Of a stretch of 64,000 nucleotides of DNA, positions 34,636 through 46,039 are shown in pieces (positions within the stretch are counted from its first letter, which is position 1; the number at the start of each line of letters is the position of its first letter). This stretch comes from Pelagomonas calceolata (Eukaryota > Sar > Pelagophyceae > Pelagomonadales > Pelagomonadaceae): the NCBI GenBank assembly GCA_918797485.1, contig CAKKNE010000005.1:1612001-1676000 (forward strand), read 5' to 3'. Made by a program: the position numbers and the translations under genes. The notes below the pieces were generated by a model that saw only the letters and a program-made list of their open reading frames with translations, searched no databases and had not been told where the DNA came from.

Positions 34636-36072
34636 TCTAGCCACCTGATCTCGCTTCCGACCTGACCTGCATGATCTCTCGCTCGATCTTACAGGGTACG
34701 CCGGGTCTCAACCCTTGCAACTCCAGAGCTCGCGGGTTCCCCGGGCAATCATATTCGCCCCACGGACTTCTTCTTTAATGGACTCTGGCCGGGCAACGCC
34801 GAGTCTTCAAGTTTGCTCTACCGTGCATACATCCTCGTGTTGGCCGCCAGTGCATCGCCCTAACTAAACGAAAAGCGTGTCGTGCGTCGTTGCTGTGGGC
34901 GAAAACGCCGAGGAGGCGCTGTTTGGAGCAACTTGACGAGCACATAGGCTGTAGAGTTAAGACAAAGCTAAAGATAAATCACTCTGGAGATTGAGCCCCG
35001 AGCCTCCAGAGCTCGCGGGTTTCCACGTCGACAGTCTAACCCGGGCAACTACAGGCAAAGTTGAAGATCATTCTGATCAGCCGGAGTCGCCAGTGGGCCC
35101 GGGTACCCAGTGGGCTGCGCCACGGGGGCGGACACCCAACCCCAAATTTGCCGTATCTCTATAACTAGACGTCTCGGCCGCCGCCAAATCAAGCCGGGGG
35201 GGGGGGGCTGGGGACCCTCTAGGGTGACCAAAACGGGTAAGCAAAACGATTAGGTTTGGAAATTTTAGTGGCCTGCAGCCCATCGGGTACCCGGCCGCGC
35301 CTATGCATCCGCCCCACGCCATAGGTACCCGAGGGCCCCTGGGAGACCAAACTATCAGCATAGAAGCGAGTTTTGATTTTTCAGTCCGCAGGTCCCTGAA
35401 ATACCCGCACGTTAGGCCCCAGATGGGCAACTTCGCGACCGCGTCTCGCCTCTAAATGACCCCTTTCCCCCAGCCCGGTCACGGGGCGTACAAAGGGACT
35501 CTGTGGGACCCCATAGCCAAAATCGGCGCCGGCCAAGTGGCTAGGAACTCGAATCTCAAATTAGGAGACCGCCCCCCGGCCCCCGTGCTGTGCCCAGGCC
35601 CTGCCACTGGGCCTCTTTTAAGTCAGTTTTTTTTACTTGGGCAAAAAGCGGCTACGCTATTAGTCCGGCCCCTGGGCGGGAGTTGCAGGTCGAGTTTGCT
35701 CATAGGGGCCTGAGTCTCGGCGGGCCACAGCGGGATAGCCGGAGTGTGCCCGTGCTTGGAGACCCGGAGGTAGTCGCACTATCGGAGTGACCTGCCCTTG
35801 GCCGACTTCTTTCCTAGCCTTGCCTACATTCTGCCCCCAGGCTAATCATTCAGGCTAGCTTCAGCCAATGGGTGGTTCTCACGATGCCAACTTGAACGCA
35901 CTGGCAATATTTACCTTATTTCCCCCAGAGAAAGAAAGTGTTGCTTGCTATTCTTGTGTTTTGTGCAGTAGAAGCTTCGTAGGGATGAGTGGCTGATTGA
36001 AACGCCGTGCACACTATAGCATGAATGATTGATTGGCAGGAAATGATGGTTATTGATGCAAGTCCAAAATGC
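34636..36072. other. Intergenic, repeat-rich
   Basis: No gene is recognised. Contains a short duplicated block (CTCCAGAGCTCGCGGGTT at about 34720 and 35007), family 1 copy 2 (35095-35575), a G-run near 35195-35207 and CAGGCTA words near 35838-35858. Confidence 0.5.
35095..35575 (-). repeat. Dispersed repeat family 1, copy 2
   Basis: Inverted relative to copy 1 (16021-16340). It is longer because extra blocks, including the family 2 middle (35356-35440), are interleaved. Confidence 0.7.
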
Positions 36073-37631
36073 TTAAGAGGGGGCTGTGCTCTGCTTACAT
36101 CGTTTGAGTTCAGGTGATGCACAGTCCACACCATGCGCTTGTGAAAGCCAAGACATAGCCAAGCATGAGCCCGCAGAGGGGCGTCTCAGGGCATCAATAG
36201 ATGTCAGTTTCAATATGACTCCCTTGGCTTCTAAACTGATACCGTGCCACACTTCGTTATCATCAAAGCTACAAACTGATCGCTTGTGCTCGAAATTTGA
36301 GTTTGCAGGCTGTGTTCCTGATAGCAAAACAAAAAGAACGATGCCCACACTCCACATGTCTGCAGCTGCACCGTCATAGCCACCCCCCCGGGCTGTGGTG
36401 CCCCTCCCCTGACGCTCCATCACTTCGGGGGCCAAATACCTAATTTGCACTGTGACGCGAATCTTAATTACAGTCATGGCGTACTGTGGCGTTCCGCAAA
36501 ATGTTCGACAGCCATGCGAGCCAACCTGAAAGAATGCGAATGGATTAGCACAATTGAGGTGAACGATAAACTACGCAGCTCCAAAACTGCAGCACCCTTA
36601 GCTAGGCCAAAGTCAGTTAAGAGAACATCTACATCAGAGAACTTTGTGCGGAGCAATATGTTCTCTGGTTTGACGTCCCGATGCGCAATCCCGCGTGCAT
36701 GCAGATAAGCCAATGCAGATAGCAAATGAACCATCGTGTCGCGGGCATCAGACTCTGGATAGTGACCACGCTTCACCACTCGATCAAACAAATCCCCCCC
36801 TTCTACGAGTTGCATCACAATAGCAAAGGAGTCGACATCCTTGTAAGCGTCATGAACAGATACAATAGCTGGATGTGATAGATTCCGAAGCATACGTGCT
36901 TCTTGAAGCAAGTCTGAGAACGAAAAAGTACGCTGGAAAGCAAACTTACGGGTTGGAATTATCTTTGCCGCAAAAGCCTGACCTGTGACGCGATTGACAG
37001 CGCGATAAACCTTCCCTATGGTGCCACTGCCCAACTCTTCACATAGCTGATAGTCTGCCTCGAGGTGCCTGTCTGGCGCTGCTGCAGCCAGAGTAAGCGA
37101 CCGGCAGGTGGGACCATGCTGTGGCGCCATAGTAGTATTTGAATGAGATACATTGACAAACACATGTGCTGTAAAGCGAGATTCTTGTATTTTAGGAGAC
37201 AAGAAGGTTAATTCATCACCGCTACTGAGGAGCCGTCTTTCCTGACGTTTTAGTTTGATTTTGTTTACGAACGTCCCATTTGAGCTCAAGTCTTCAATGT
37301 AAGGTAGGAGTTGGCTAGTTAGCCCAGGTCTATTTTCCCACGCCCGAAAGATTCGACAATGATACCCACTAACTCTGGAGTCGTCAATCACAACATCACA
37401 TTTTTTATTTCGACCAATAGTGTAAATGTCAATCTCCGAGTCTTCAGGAATTTCAGATTTCAAGCAGGCACGAGAGACGAGATCGTAAGTCTTCAAGCCG
37501 TCCGTCGAGGTGTAGAAGGGGGTAAGCCGAGCCCAAAGGGAAGCAGCGCCTAGTCTGGCTTCTGCGCTACCCTCAGAGCTTTCAAGTTGACTATCAACTG
37601 GCTGCGTACATTCTGGACTTTCGTCGAACAT
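36073..37631 (-). CDS. FHA-domain checkpoint-type protein kinase (CHK2/Rad53-like)
   Basis: Ser/Thr kinase with an N-terminal phosphothreonine-binding FHA domain, the layout of CHK2, Rad53 and Cds1 in the DNA-damage response. Exons 37631-36588, 36525-36485 and 36439-36073 with introns of 62 and 45 nt give about 483 aa. FHA (about 60-150): IGRNKKCDVVIDDSRVSGYH and SSNGTFVN. Kinase: glycine loop GSGTIGKVY, AAKI lysine, catalytic loop HRDVKPENILL, DFGLAK, activation-loop end CGTPQYLAPEV (rebuilt exactly by splicing), DMWSVGIVLFVLLSG, and the final RRPSA arginine motif. The middle exon is only 41 nt and codes for the activation loop. The second intron has a length divisible by three and no in-frame stop. 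The start is the first in-frame ATG (MFDESPECTQ). SQ/TQ sites near the N-terminus are few. It is divergent from the EF-hand gene, 327 bp apart. Confidence 0.88.
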
Positions 37632-37958
37632 TCCCCCACACAATTATCCTTACTAGAGTACCAGGTCCTACAAAAGTTATGTCATATCATTCATACCGTC
37701 ACGGTAGGTATATAGCACGAGTATGTCGTAGCGCTATGTAAAAATACGTGACCGTGCCGGTTAAGTTGAACTTGAACTTAAAGCCTGAGTCGGAGGCCGG
37801 CCCGGTTCACACAACGGACCCCGCCTCAGGTAATGCGCCCGGCGGGATTTCGTGCGAACTTGAACTCAGTCTTAAAGTTTGCGGCCGGCGCGGATACGAT
37901 ATCGTTCAATAAAATATATCATTGCTGGAGCCAGCCACTCGTTGAACGCTAAATCCGT
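37632..37958. promoter_or_regulatory. Probable shared promoter of divergent FHA-kinase and EF-hand genes
   Basis: Only 327 bp separate two divergent start codons. The stretch has a direct repeat of ACTTGAACT ... TTAAAG ... GGCCGGC (about 37766-37803 and 37857-37895), a TTAAGTTGAACTTGAACTTAA-like word that is nearly palindromic, ACCGTCACGGT words and an AT-rich TAAAATATATC near 37911. That it acts as a two-way promoter is inference from spacing. Confidence 0.4.
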
Positions 37959-40566
37959 ATGGAGATTAGTTCAGAACATTCTGCGCCGAGGAGGATAAAG
38001 CATAAGCCGTTTCATAAGTGGTCGCCAAGTGTACTGATCGAAGCTTTAAAGGACAAGTTTGCAACTCAGTCTAATTCGGTGCGAAGGGCGTTCCGAGAAG
38101 TTGCCCAGCCCGGGTGCACCCCGGTGCAATAGTTCATTTCGTTTCACAAGCAGTAGCGGCCCCTGTTAATGCAGGCAAGATCGAATTACAAAGCCGCAAA
38201 TTCGTCGTCTTTTGCACAACTTGAATCTCGTGGGAGTGGGCCCGAAAGTTTTGACAGAAGTGTTCAATACAATAGATGTTGATAGAAATGGGTCAATCGA
38301 CTATCGAGAGTTCAAGGACGCGTTCGGAGAAGGCATCTGTGGTGGTGGATATGAGGGGATGGATGTTTTCCATGGCGAAAAGTCTCATATTGAAAATATT
38401 AAAAACCGCTGTCTACGCAACAGCCCACGGAATATGAAGTTGGAAACTGCAATCACAGAATTGCGCACTCGAATGGCAACTCAGCACACGAAGGTCAAGA
38501 CAGCATTTCGAGCACTTGATCGAGACAGCTCTGGCAAGTTGGAGAAGGGAGAACTTCTATTGCTGCTGAAAAATTATCACATTAAATTACGCGACGCGGA
38601 TGTAGATAAACTAATTGCACGTATTGACACGGATAATTCTGGGAAAGTATCTTATCGAGAATTCAACAATTTTTTCGGATCAGATATAGCGGGTAGCGCC
38701 TTTGGCAACAGCACGGCGATGAATTCGGGATTGGGGAGGATAGAGGATAAATGCTGTTTTGAACGAAATGAACAATTATACAAGAAAAATAGCTACCAGC
38801 GCCACCAGAATTGGACCACAACTGACTTCATGAATGCCATGGAGTCAATCCTAATGACTCGAGCTCGTACTGTACGACGTATCTTTCGAATAGCAGACGT
38901 GGACAAATCTGGCTGTATCGATGCAAAAGAATGGCACAATGCCCTCAGCCAAATGAACCTTGAAATGTCTCATGAGAAGGCGAAGCAATTCTTTGATGCC
39001 CTGGACAAGAATGGTGATGGCCTTATAAATTATCGCGAATTTGTTGCCGCTTTCGGAGACATCGTTGCAGGATTTCGTGATACTGGGATTATTTCTAGCG
39101 CCAGCCCGCGACTAAAGCAACAAGTCGAGTTCGGAAATTCCATGTGCCAGCCACGGCTTGAGTCGAAGATGCCTCGATACACAGTAAGTCAGATTAGGGA
39201 GGTAGTTGCCAGACGCTTGGGTGGTAAATATACTTCGGCATGCTCTGCTTTTCGCAACCTAGATTTAGACAAGGACAGTTCCCTCGACAAAGAGGAGTTC
39301 AGGCATTTTATCAAATCGCTGAATATTGAACTTCATGATGAAGACTATGAAATGCTATACTGTGAGCTAGACCGTGACAAGAATGGTAGTATCGACTATA
39401 AAGAATTTTTGTTTTGGTTTGGAGAGGCCATCTGCGGTGCACCTTGGCAAGCAAATCAATCGACAGGCCTTTGCACGCGTGGTATCCCTCACACTGCTAA
39501 TCGAATACCCGAACCATGGCTTTTATCCAGCGAGGAAGCTCTACGACTATTGCATATCAAGCTCACTGAGACATCAACCTCGGTCAACAAGGTTTTCAAG
39601 CGATATAATAAGGACCGTGCTAGTCAATTATGCAGGAAACAATTCAAGATGATGTTTGACAACTACCATCTGCATGTTAATGATGACATTGTCCGGGAGA
39701 TTGTAAAACACATACAGCGGACTCATGGCAAGTTCCCAGCGGATGGCAATGGTATCACCTTCCCACTATTTGTCAGGGAATTTGGGAAATCCATAGCGGG
39801 CGGGGCCTATGTTGGTGTCGTTGATCACAATTCTAATTCAACAAGAAACTGCAGAGATATAAAGCCGACACCAAAATGTACTGCAAAACAGGCACGCGCA
39901 TTGCTCATAGACAAGCTTGTCACGAACTTCAAGCACAGTCGGGCAGCCTTCACTCGATTAAATATTGCTAGTTGTCATGCCATGAGCAGAGGAGAACTCC
40001 GAAATGCTTTAACCTGCTATCACATCCACCTCGACGACGATGCGTTTGGTGAGTTTGTACAGGAATTTGACAAAGACAATAATGGAGTCATTGACTTCCG
40101 CGAGTTTCTCTCTGTTGTTGGCGCTGACGTCAGTGGGGCTTCAGACAATGGCCTTAGTGTCACAATGCAGGCAGCTGACGACCAACAAAAGGCAAGGTTG
40201 AGGAACCTGCACAAGCAACTAGCCCATCAAAATTACCATAGCTCTGACTCGGATACCGATTCTAGCGAGCACCAACAAAACTCTCCCCACGAAGCAAAAA
40301 ATGATCATGAGGTGAAGCTTAGTAAGGACAATGAGACATGCAAAGTTGCCAGAAAAAGGTGCCAGCTAGATTTAGCTAAGTCTCGGCAAAACAAGTGTCC
40401 GCCATTGCCAACTATCTGGGATCTATCTGGCCTCAAGACCTCAGATGCACGGCAGGTGCCAGTAGGTCACGCGGCTCTCCATCGCAAACACTGGCGCATC
40501 CCTCCTTCACGTCCTCTCCAGCGAGTGATTTCAGGGCCTCTCAACATGACCCATTGTCGAAGGTGA
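37959..40566 (+). CDS. Protein of six paired EF-hand modules
   Basis: Large calmodulin-like Ca2+-binding protein; partner and location unknown, with a ciliary role possible but not shown. Exons 37959-38113 and 38175-40566 with a 61-nt intron give about 848 aa. The start MEISSEHSAPRR is upstream of the long open frame and is linked by splicing that completes the first EF-hand. Six modules of about 110-135 aa each hold a helix LxxxLRxRxxxxxxxVxxAFR, an odd EF-hand, a spacer and an even EF-hand, and close with F-G-x-x-I-x-G (FGEGICGGG, FGSDIAGSA, FGDIVAGF, FGEAICGAP, FGKSIAGGA, VGADVSGAS). Good loops: DVDRNGSIDYREF, DRDSSGKLEKGE, DTDNSGKVSYREF, DVDKSGCIDAKEW, DKNGDGLINYREF, DLDKDSSLDKEEF, DRDKNGSIDYKEF, DKDNNGVIDFREF. 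The first hand and those of module 5 lack ligands. The C-terminus is low-complexity and basic. Confidence 0.88.
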
Positions 40567-41394
40567 GACATTGGTAGAGCTTGAGCTCCGAGCTTCTGTG
40601 GTATCTTACATCTTGATATCCAGGAGCGCGCAAACAATCACTTGTCCGAGGTGGCTGGCAAACACTTGTGCAAGGTCACTGGAGGTGACGTTGTTGATGT
40701 GGTATTCGTTTCCGACCTGGCGCAAAGCCACCGGCGAGCGCCAGTCAGCGGGCAGTTTGTGACGGTGCGCACCAAAATTCAAGGGCCGGCAGGCTTGGCC
40801 GGCTGTGCAATGGCCTCTCGAAGTACCTGCAGCTCGTTTCAATTCCAGCCAAGTAACTGTGCCGGTCGCAACTTTGTTTTGAGGCCCACTCGACCCCTCA
40901 CCACTGGACCTCTAGTGGCCTCCGAGAAAAAGACCTGGGCGACCTGTCAGGCTAGTCTAGCACCCAGTACGCGAGTCCCGAGTACTGATCCGATGTCAGC
41001 AGCCGTCCGTTCAGGTTTAAGACGACGCCCGAGTCCGGTTCAAAATAAGGAACCCTGAAATAAGGAGCCTTCCTTTAGGTCTCTACTTTAGGTCGTTGCT
41101 CTCAAGTAGCCTAGGCCAAGAGAGACTCGGAGTCTTGACCTTCTCAGGCTGGCCCGGGTTACGTGTGGAGCCTGAGCCTGAGCCTGAGAGGTGGAGGCGG
41201 CCCGGGACAGGGGGAGTGGAGAGGTCAGAAACCCACAAACCATCAATGACTCACGCTAGCGAACCCGAGCCAGCGAGCTAACGAAAAAATTTAACACCCG
41301 TGACACTCTCACTCTTCACGGATTTTTTTTTTCGGAGGTTGCGCAGTTGTTTCACTCCACAAGGGCCCTTATTATCTCCAGTGCAGAAAGAGGG
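40567..41394. other. Intergenic before eIF2-alpha
   Basis: No gene is recognised. Contains a GAGCCT triplication (about 41167-41187) and GACTCGGAGTC-type words (about 41123-41135). The last 50 bp are probably the eIF2-alpha 5' leader. Confidence 0.4.
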
Positions 41395-42321
41395 ATGAGC
41401 GATACACGACTAGAATGTCGTTTCTACGAAGAGCCATTTCCAGAGGTCGAATCGCTCGTGATGGTGAACGTGAGAAACATTGCGGAAATGGGCGCGTATG
41501 TGACTCTACTTGAGTATAACAACATAGAAGGAATGATCTTGCTTAGCGAGTTGAGCCGACGCCGAATCCGTAGCATCAACAAGTTAATCCGAGTAAACAG
41601 AAACGAGGTGGTAATGGTACTGCGTGTCGACAAGGAGAAGGGGTATATTGATCTCAGTAAGCGGCGCGTCTCTGCTGAAGATGTAGCGAAATGCGAAGAG
41701 CGTTACAACAAAGCCAAGGCGGTACATCGTGTGATGCGGCATGTAGCAGATAGACAAGGGAAAAGATTAGAAGAGTTGTATGAGATGGTCGGCTGGCCAT
41801 TGTATCGAAAATATGGCCATGCATATGATGCATTGAAACTCTGTCTATCGGGCGATGATGACGATGTCCTTCAAGTTTGCCCAAACATTGAGAGCGCCAC
41901 TAAAAACTGCCTGTTGGACTTCGTTAAGAAAAAACTCTCCCCACAGCCTATCAAGGTCCGAGCAGATCTTGAGGTCACTTGCTTCTCATACAGTGGTATC
42001 AATGCAATCCGTGAAGCACTTATCCACGGCCAACGTGAGTGTGTAGATGTGTGTCCAATCCAGATCAGGCTAATTGCCCCTCCAATGTATGTCTTGACCA
42101 CCATGACTTTGGATAAAGAGCTTGGTATTCAGACCTTAACATTAGCTATTTCTGCCATAACTGAAAAAATCCTTGAAAGAGGTGGAAAAATTGATATCAA
42201 AATGTCCCCAAAGGTCGTGTCAGCGCGCGAAGAAACCGAGCTTCAAATCATGATGGACCGTCTGGCCCAAGAAAACGCGGAGCAGGACGGTGATGAAGAT
42301 GAAGATGCGGATTGTCGGTGA
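41395..42321 (+). CDS. EIF2S1: Translation initiation factor eIF2 subunit alpha
   Basis: Regulatory subunit of the eIF2 complex that carries Met-tRNAi to the 40S ribosome. A single exon of 308 aa, the usual size. The S1/OB-fold N-terminus is highly conserved (NIAEMGAYVTLLEYNNIEGM, DKEKGYIDLSKRRVS). The stress-kinase target Ser51 lies in LLSELSRRRIRSINK and is intact, so control by an eIF2-alpha kinase is possible. The helical middle and alpha-beta C-terminal domains are present. The tail is acidic (DGDEDEDADC), as in many eukaryotes. The ATG at 41395 (MSDTRLECRFYEEPFPEVE) fits the family start. No intron is seen. Confidence 0.97.
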   Translation: MSDTRLECRFYEEPFPEVESLVMVNVRNIAEMGAYVTLLEYNNIEGMILLSELSRRRIRSINKLIRVNRNEVVMVLRVDKEKGYIDLSKRRVSAEDVAKCEERYNKAKAVHRVMRHVADRQGKRLEELYEMVGWPLYRKYGHAYDALKLCLSGDDDDVLQVCPNIESATKNCLLDFVKKKLSPQPIKVRADLEVTCFSYSGINAIREALIHGQRECVDVCPIQIRLIAPPMYVLTTMTLDKELGIQTLTLAISAITEKILERGGKIDIKMSPKVVSAREETELQIMMDRLAQENAEQDGDEDEDADCR

Positions 42322-43475
42322 CCACTATTCAAATTTCATCAGTATCTGAATGCTAGAAATCGATTCTATCACCAGTCATGGTGTGCAAAATGGCATCAAC
42401 TTCCAGTGGTGCGATCTCCACTCGTCGTAGTATCGACGGTTGCTCTTAACCTAATTATTATTAGCCCAGTCACGGTGGGCCTTTTTGCCCTGGTAAGCGC
42501 GAGGCTTGTTGGGGTACTGCCAGTGAAGTTAGTTCGAGAAACTTAGCCCTCCTTCTCAGGTCGCCTTCAAGCCTGAGTTAGCCAAACACCGGAAATTCCC
42601 TTTGCGATGCAGGGGGAAATAGAGTGTGTAGCTCCGGACTTCCTCGGCAGCGTAGTGTAGTCGTCTAACGAAATAGTTTCTCCCGTGTTTGATGGGGTTT
42701 GCGACGGGAAATTCGTCCGTCAATAAAAGGTGACTCAGGATGATAATAGTTAGGAGTGAGAGGCGACTCCCCTACTAAGGGGATATCGGAGTACCCTAGG
42801 ATGGGAAGTAGCCTAGGCGGGTAATATAAGTACGGGTTGTGCTTGGATACGTCTCAGTTGAATCTTGGGATCCTACTAGACGCCACGGTGTATTTCCATT
42901 GCACTCCCCCATTGTCGTGATCGTGATAAGATGCGATAATCATGAAATCGCGGCAAGGAGGATAACATTTAAGATTAACATCATGATTTCAATAACTTGA
43001 AGGTTGATCATCCTGATGGTATCATGATTGTTAGTACCGACATCATGATGTAACATTTAATAGTTGAACATTTAGCAATTTAGTTGTCTTTGTGTGTTGT
43101 GTCGTTTAAAAGTTTCTTTCGGTCACGGTCATGCCACGCCGCGCCGAGCATAATACCCGCCGAGTTGCTCGAGGTACATTTCGGCCTTGTGCGCAGCCGT
43201 TAACGCACGCACGAACGCCGGCTCCGTGGCAACACCCGCGCACGACTCAATGGGACCGGGGTTATGAGCGCGCCTCGCGGCTCAAACCCCGTATTCCGTG
43301 AGGCCCGCCGCCCACTCGTAGTTCTGGCGTTAATGGTACTACTATCGATGCTTCAAAGCCAGTCTGTGGAGATAGTAGGCGCCATCCTGGAAGTGACGGC
43401 TCGGATATTTTATTTTACCCTAGGACTTTAAGTATCTTCGGTACCTAACGCCGTCATACAACAAAAATCCACGCG
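42322..43475. other. Intergenic with the left arm of a long inverted repeat
   Basis: No gene is recognised. Holds the left arm of the inverted repeat around SPAG6 (42796-42905), a MITE-end fragment (about 42580-42610) and ATCATGAT words (about 42935-43060). Confidence 0.5.
42796..42905 (-). repeat. Long inverted repeat flanking SPAG6, left arm
   Basis: About 110 bp whose reverse complement matches 45751-45870 closely. Shared blocks include GTCTAGTAGGATCCCAAG, AACTGAGACGTATCCAAGCA, CAACCCGTACTT and GGCTACTTCCCATCCTAG. The two arms bracket 2.8 kb with the complete SPAG6 gene. Confidence 0.8.
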
Positions 43476-45201
43476 ATGAGTGGTGTGTCGGTCTTGCAAC
43501 ATTTCGAAGTATATCAAAAATCACGGGTAAGTGTAACTTTGCAGGGGGACGTACAACATAATTACCGTAGGTCGCCTTTGTCCAGGCTGTGGCAGAGGCG
43601 GCAACACGCCCGCAAAATATTGAGGTCATGCAGAATGCTGGTGTTATGCAACTTTTGCGTCCACTCTTGCTAGATAATGTATTGCTCGATGAAATAATGA
43701 TAGCAACTTAGATTATTAACATCGGACTGATAGGTGCCAAGTATTCAACAGTCTGCCGCCCTTGCTCTTGGTCGGTTAGCCAATTATAGTGAGGATTTAG
43801 CAGAGGCAGTTGTTGGTAATGAAATTCTTCCCCAGCTCGTTTACTCACTCTCTGAACAGAATGTACGTGATGCGTTTCATCATTTTACATGAATTTCTGT
43901 GCGTAGCGCTTTGTGAAGAAGGCCGCTTCATTTGTCCTCCGAGCAGTTGCGAAACATTCGCCTGATCTTGCCCAGGCAGTAGTTGATTCTGGTGCACTGG
44001 ACGCCCTAGTCCCATGTCTTGAAGAATTCGACCCAACAGTAAAAGAGGCAGCTGCTTGGGCAATTGGTTACATAGCACAACACACAGCAGAGCTGGCCCA
44101 GGCAGTCGTCGACGCTGGTACAGTTGCACTCTTAGTCCTGTGCATCCAAGAACCAGAGATAACTCTCAAGCGTATATCTGCATCTGCCCTGTCCGATATC
44201 TGCAAGCACTCGCCCGAGTTGGCACAAGCTGTCGTAGATGCTGGTGCTGTGGCTTATTTGGCCCCGTTGATTGTGCATCCTGATGCAAAATTGAAGCGCC
44301 AAGTGTGCAGCTGTCTCGCTCAGATAGCAAAACACTCTGTTGACTTAGCTGAGGTAATTGTTGAGGCAGAAATTTTCCCAAATGTCCTAAACTGCCTTAA
44401 AGACACTGATCCTTTTGTGAGAAAGAATGCTGCAACCTGTATCCGAGAGGTTGCCAAACATACCCCAGAGCTTGCAAAACTAATTGTAAACTCTGGCGGG
44501 GCTGCTGCCTTAGTGGATTACGTTTCTGAAGCTCAAGGAAATGGCAAGTTGCCCGGTATCATGGCGATTGGTTACATCGCAGCTTTCTCTGAAACACTAG
44601 CACTAGCCATCATTGTCTCAAAGGGTGTAGCTCCGCTGAAAGAAGCACTGGTTACAGAGCCAGAGGATCATATTAAGGCAGCTTCTGCATGGAGCCTGGG
44701 TCAAATCGGTCGTCATACCTCAGACCATGCACGGGCGTTGGCAGAGGGCGACGTCCTGCGTCACTTGTTGGCCTGTATGGTGCACCAAGACAGCTCAGAG
44801 GACCTCAAAACTAAGTCCAAACGTGCTTTGAAGGCCATATTGGCCAAGTGCACGCATCTCCAGGCTCTGCAACCGCTCTTGCGTGAGGCACCGGTTAAAG
44901 TGCAAAAGTATGTGCTCAAACAATTTGCATCAATACTTCCTCATGATGTTGAAGCGCGCCGCGCATTTGTCCAGAATGGTGGATTGCAATTTCTACAAGG
45001 TTAGTGAGCTTGGTGCCTTTGAGTTGCCTTAGTACTTGTGTTCTTGTCCGCACAGAGCTCAACGAAACTGTTGGTGGTAAACTAACAAAATTCATCCAAC
45101 AGATAAATAGCTGCTATCCGCCTGAAATAGTCGAATATTATTCACCAAATTATTCGAAGCGCCTTTTAGAAAAGATAGAAGATTACGCTCCCAGCCTATA
45201 G
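43476..45201 (+). CDS. SPAG6: Sperm-associated antigen 6 / PF16 (axoneme central apparatus)
   Basis: Armadillo-repeat protein of the C1 microtubule of the central pair, needed for motile 9+2 cilia. Five exons (43476-43526, 43571-43678, 43734-43862, 43907-44999, 45056-45201) with introns of 44, 55, 44 and 56 nt give 508 aa, equal to the family's size. The sequence is strongly conserved (VLQHFEVYQKSR, LQNAGVM-like, ALALGRLANYSEDLAEAVV, KKAASFVLRAVAKHSPDLAQ, VKEAAAWAIGYIAQHTAELA, LKRISASALSDICKHSPELA, LPGIMAIGYIAAFSE, INSCYPPEIVEYYSPNYS). Eight or so armadillo repeats cover nearly the whole protein. Splice joins reproduce the family sequence without gaps. Its presence says the organism builds a motile cilium at some stage. 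It sits between 110-bp inverted repeats. Confidence 0.98.
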
Positions 45202-45750
45202 TCATGCAGCAGCTGAACATTGACTTGAGCACCAGGTATTTTGGCTGGACTTCTGATAAGCTGCCTGAGGCAGAGGGACAAGCAAGCTCCCTGGACGCGT
45301 CGGGCAATCCTGATGCGGCTTGTGCTGGGCTAAATTGCAAATCACTGGGTCAACCCGCAATTTGCCTAATTCACCGACCCATCCCAGCCACGCAGAGAGG
45401 CTGAGTAACCCGGTAAAAAAAGGCATGATAAACTTTTCACGGTCACCTGCCCTGAGGGCAGCTAAAAACACGTACAATATGATCCTTTCGGCTGTGCGCC
45501 TTCCCGCGGTCCCGCGGATGGATCGAAGCGCAGCTCCGGCGGCTTTCGAGCCTGGGGGGATCGGGGGGGGATTGGGGCGCGCTGCGCCGCCAAAGACAGC
45601 CGTCTACCGCCCATAACTTCGCACCACCCGATCCGTTTGTTAGGGTCGAATGGGAATATGATAGGTCTGCCGCCTCGTCCGAGGTCGGGGGCGCCGTACG
45701 CGACCACTCCGACGTATCATGATTAGCCCTAGAAGCCAGCGACCCTCAGA

Positions 45751-45870
45751 ATGCAATGGAAATACACGTCTAGTAGGATCCCAAGGTCCAACTGAGACGT
45801 ATCCAAGCACAACCCGTACTTGTATTACCCGTCTAGGCTACTTCCCATCCTAGTGTACTTCCCATCCTAG
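45751..45870 (+). repeat. Long inverted repeat flanking SPAG6, right arm
   Basis: Reverse complement of 42796-42905. The end CTTCCCATCCTAG is doubled here. Confidence 0.8.
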
Positions 45871-46039
45871 GCTAACGGAACTGTCCAGAGGCATTGAACA
45901 ACCCTCCGGACGTTTTAAAACCTAACTTAAGTTGAACCTAAATCATTATAAAACATCACTAAACGTTATTCAATTACCAAACTCCACAAATTAATATATT
46001 AAACACGAAACTCAGAAGGCTCGCAATCTCGAAACTAAC

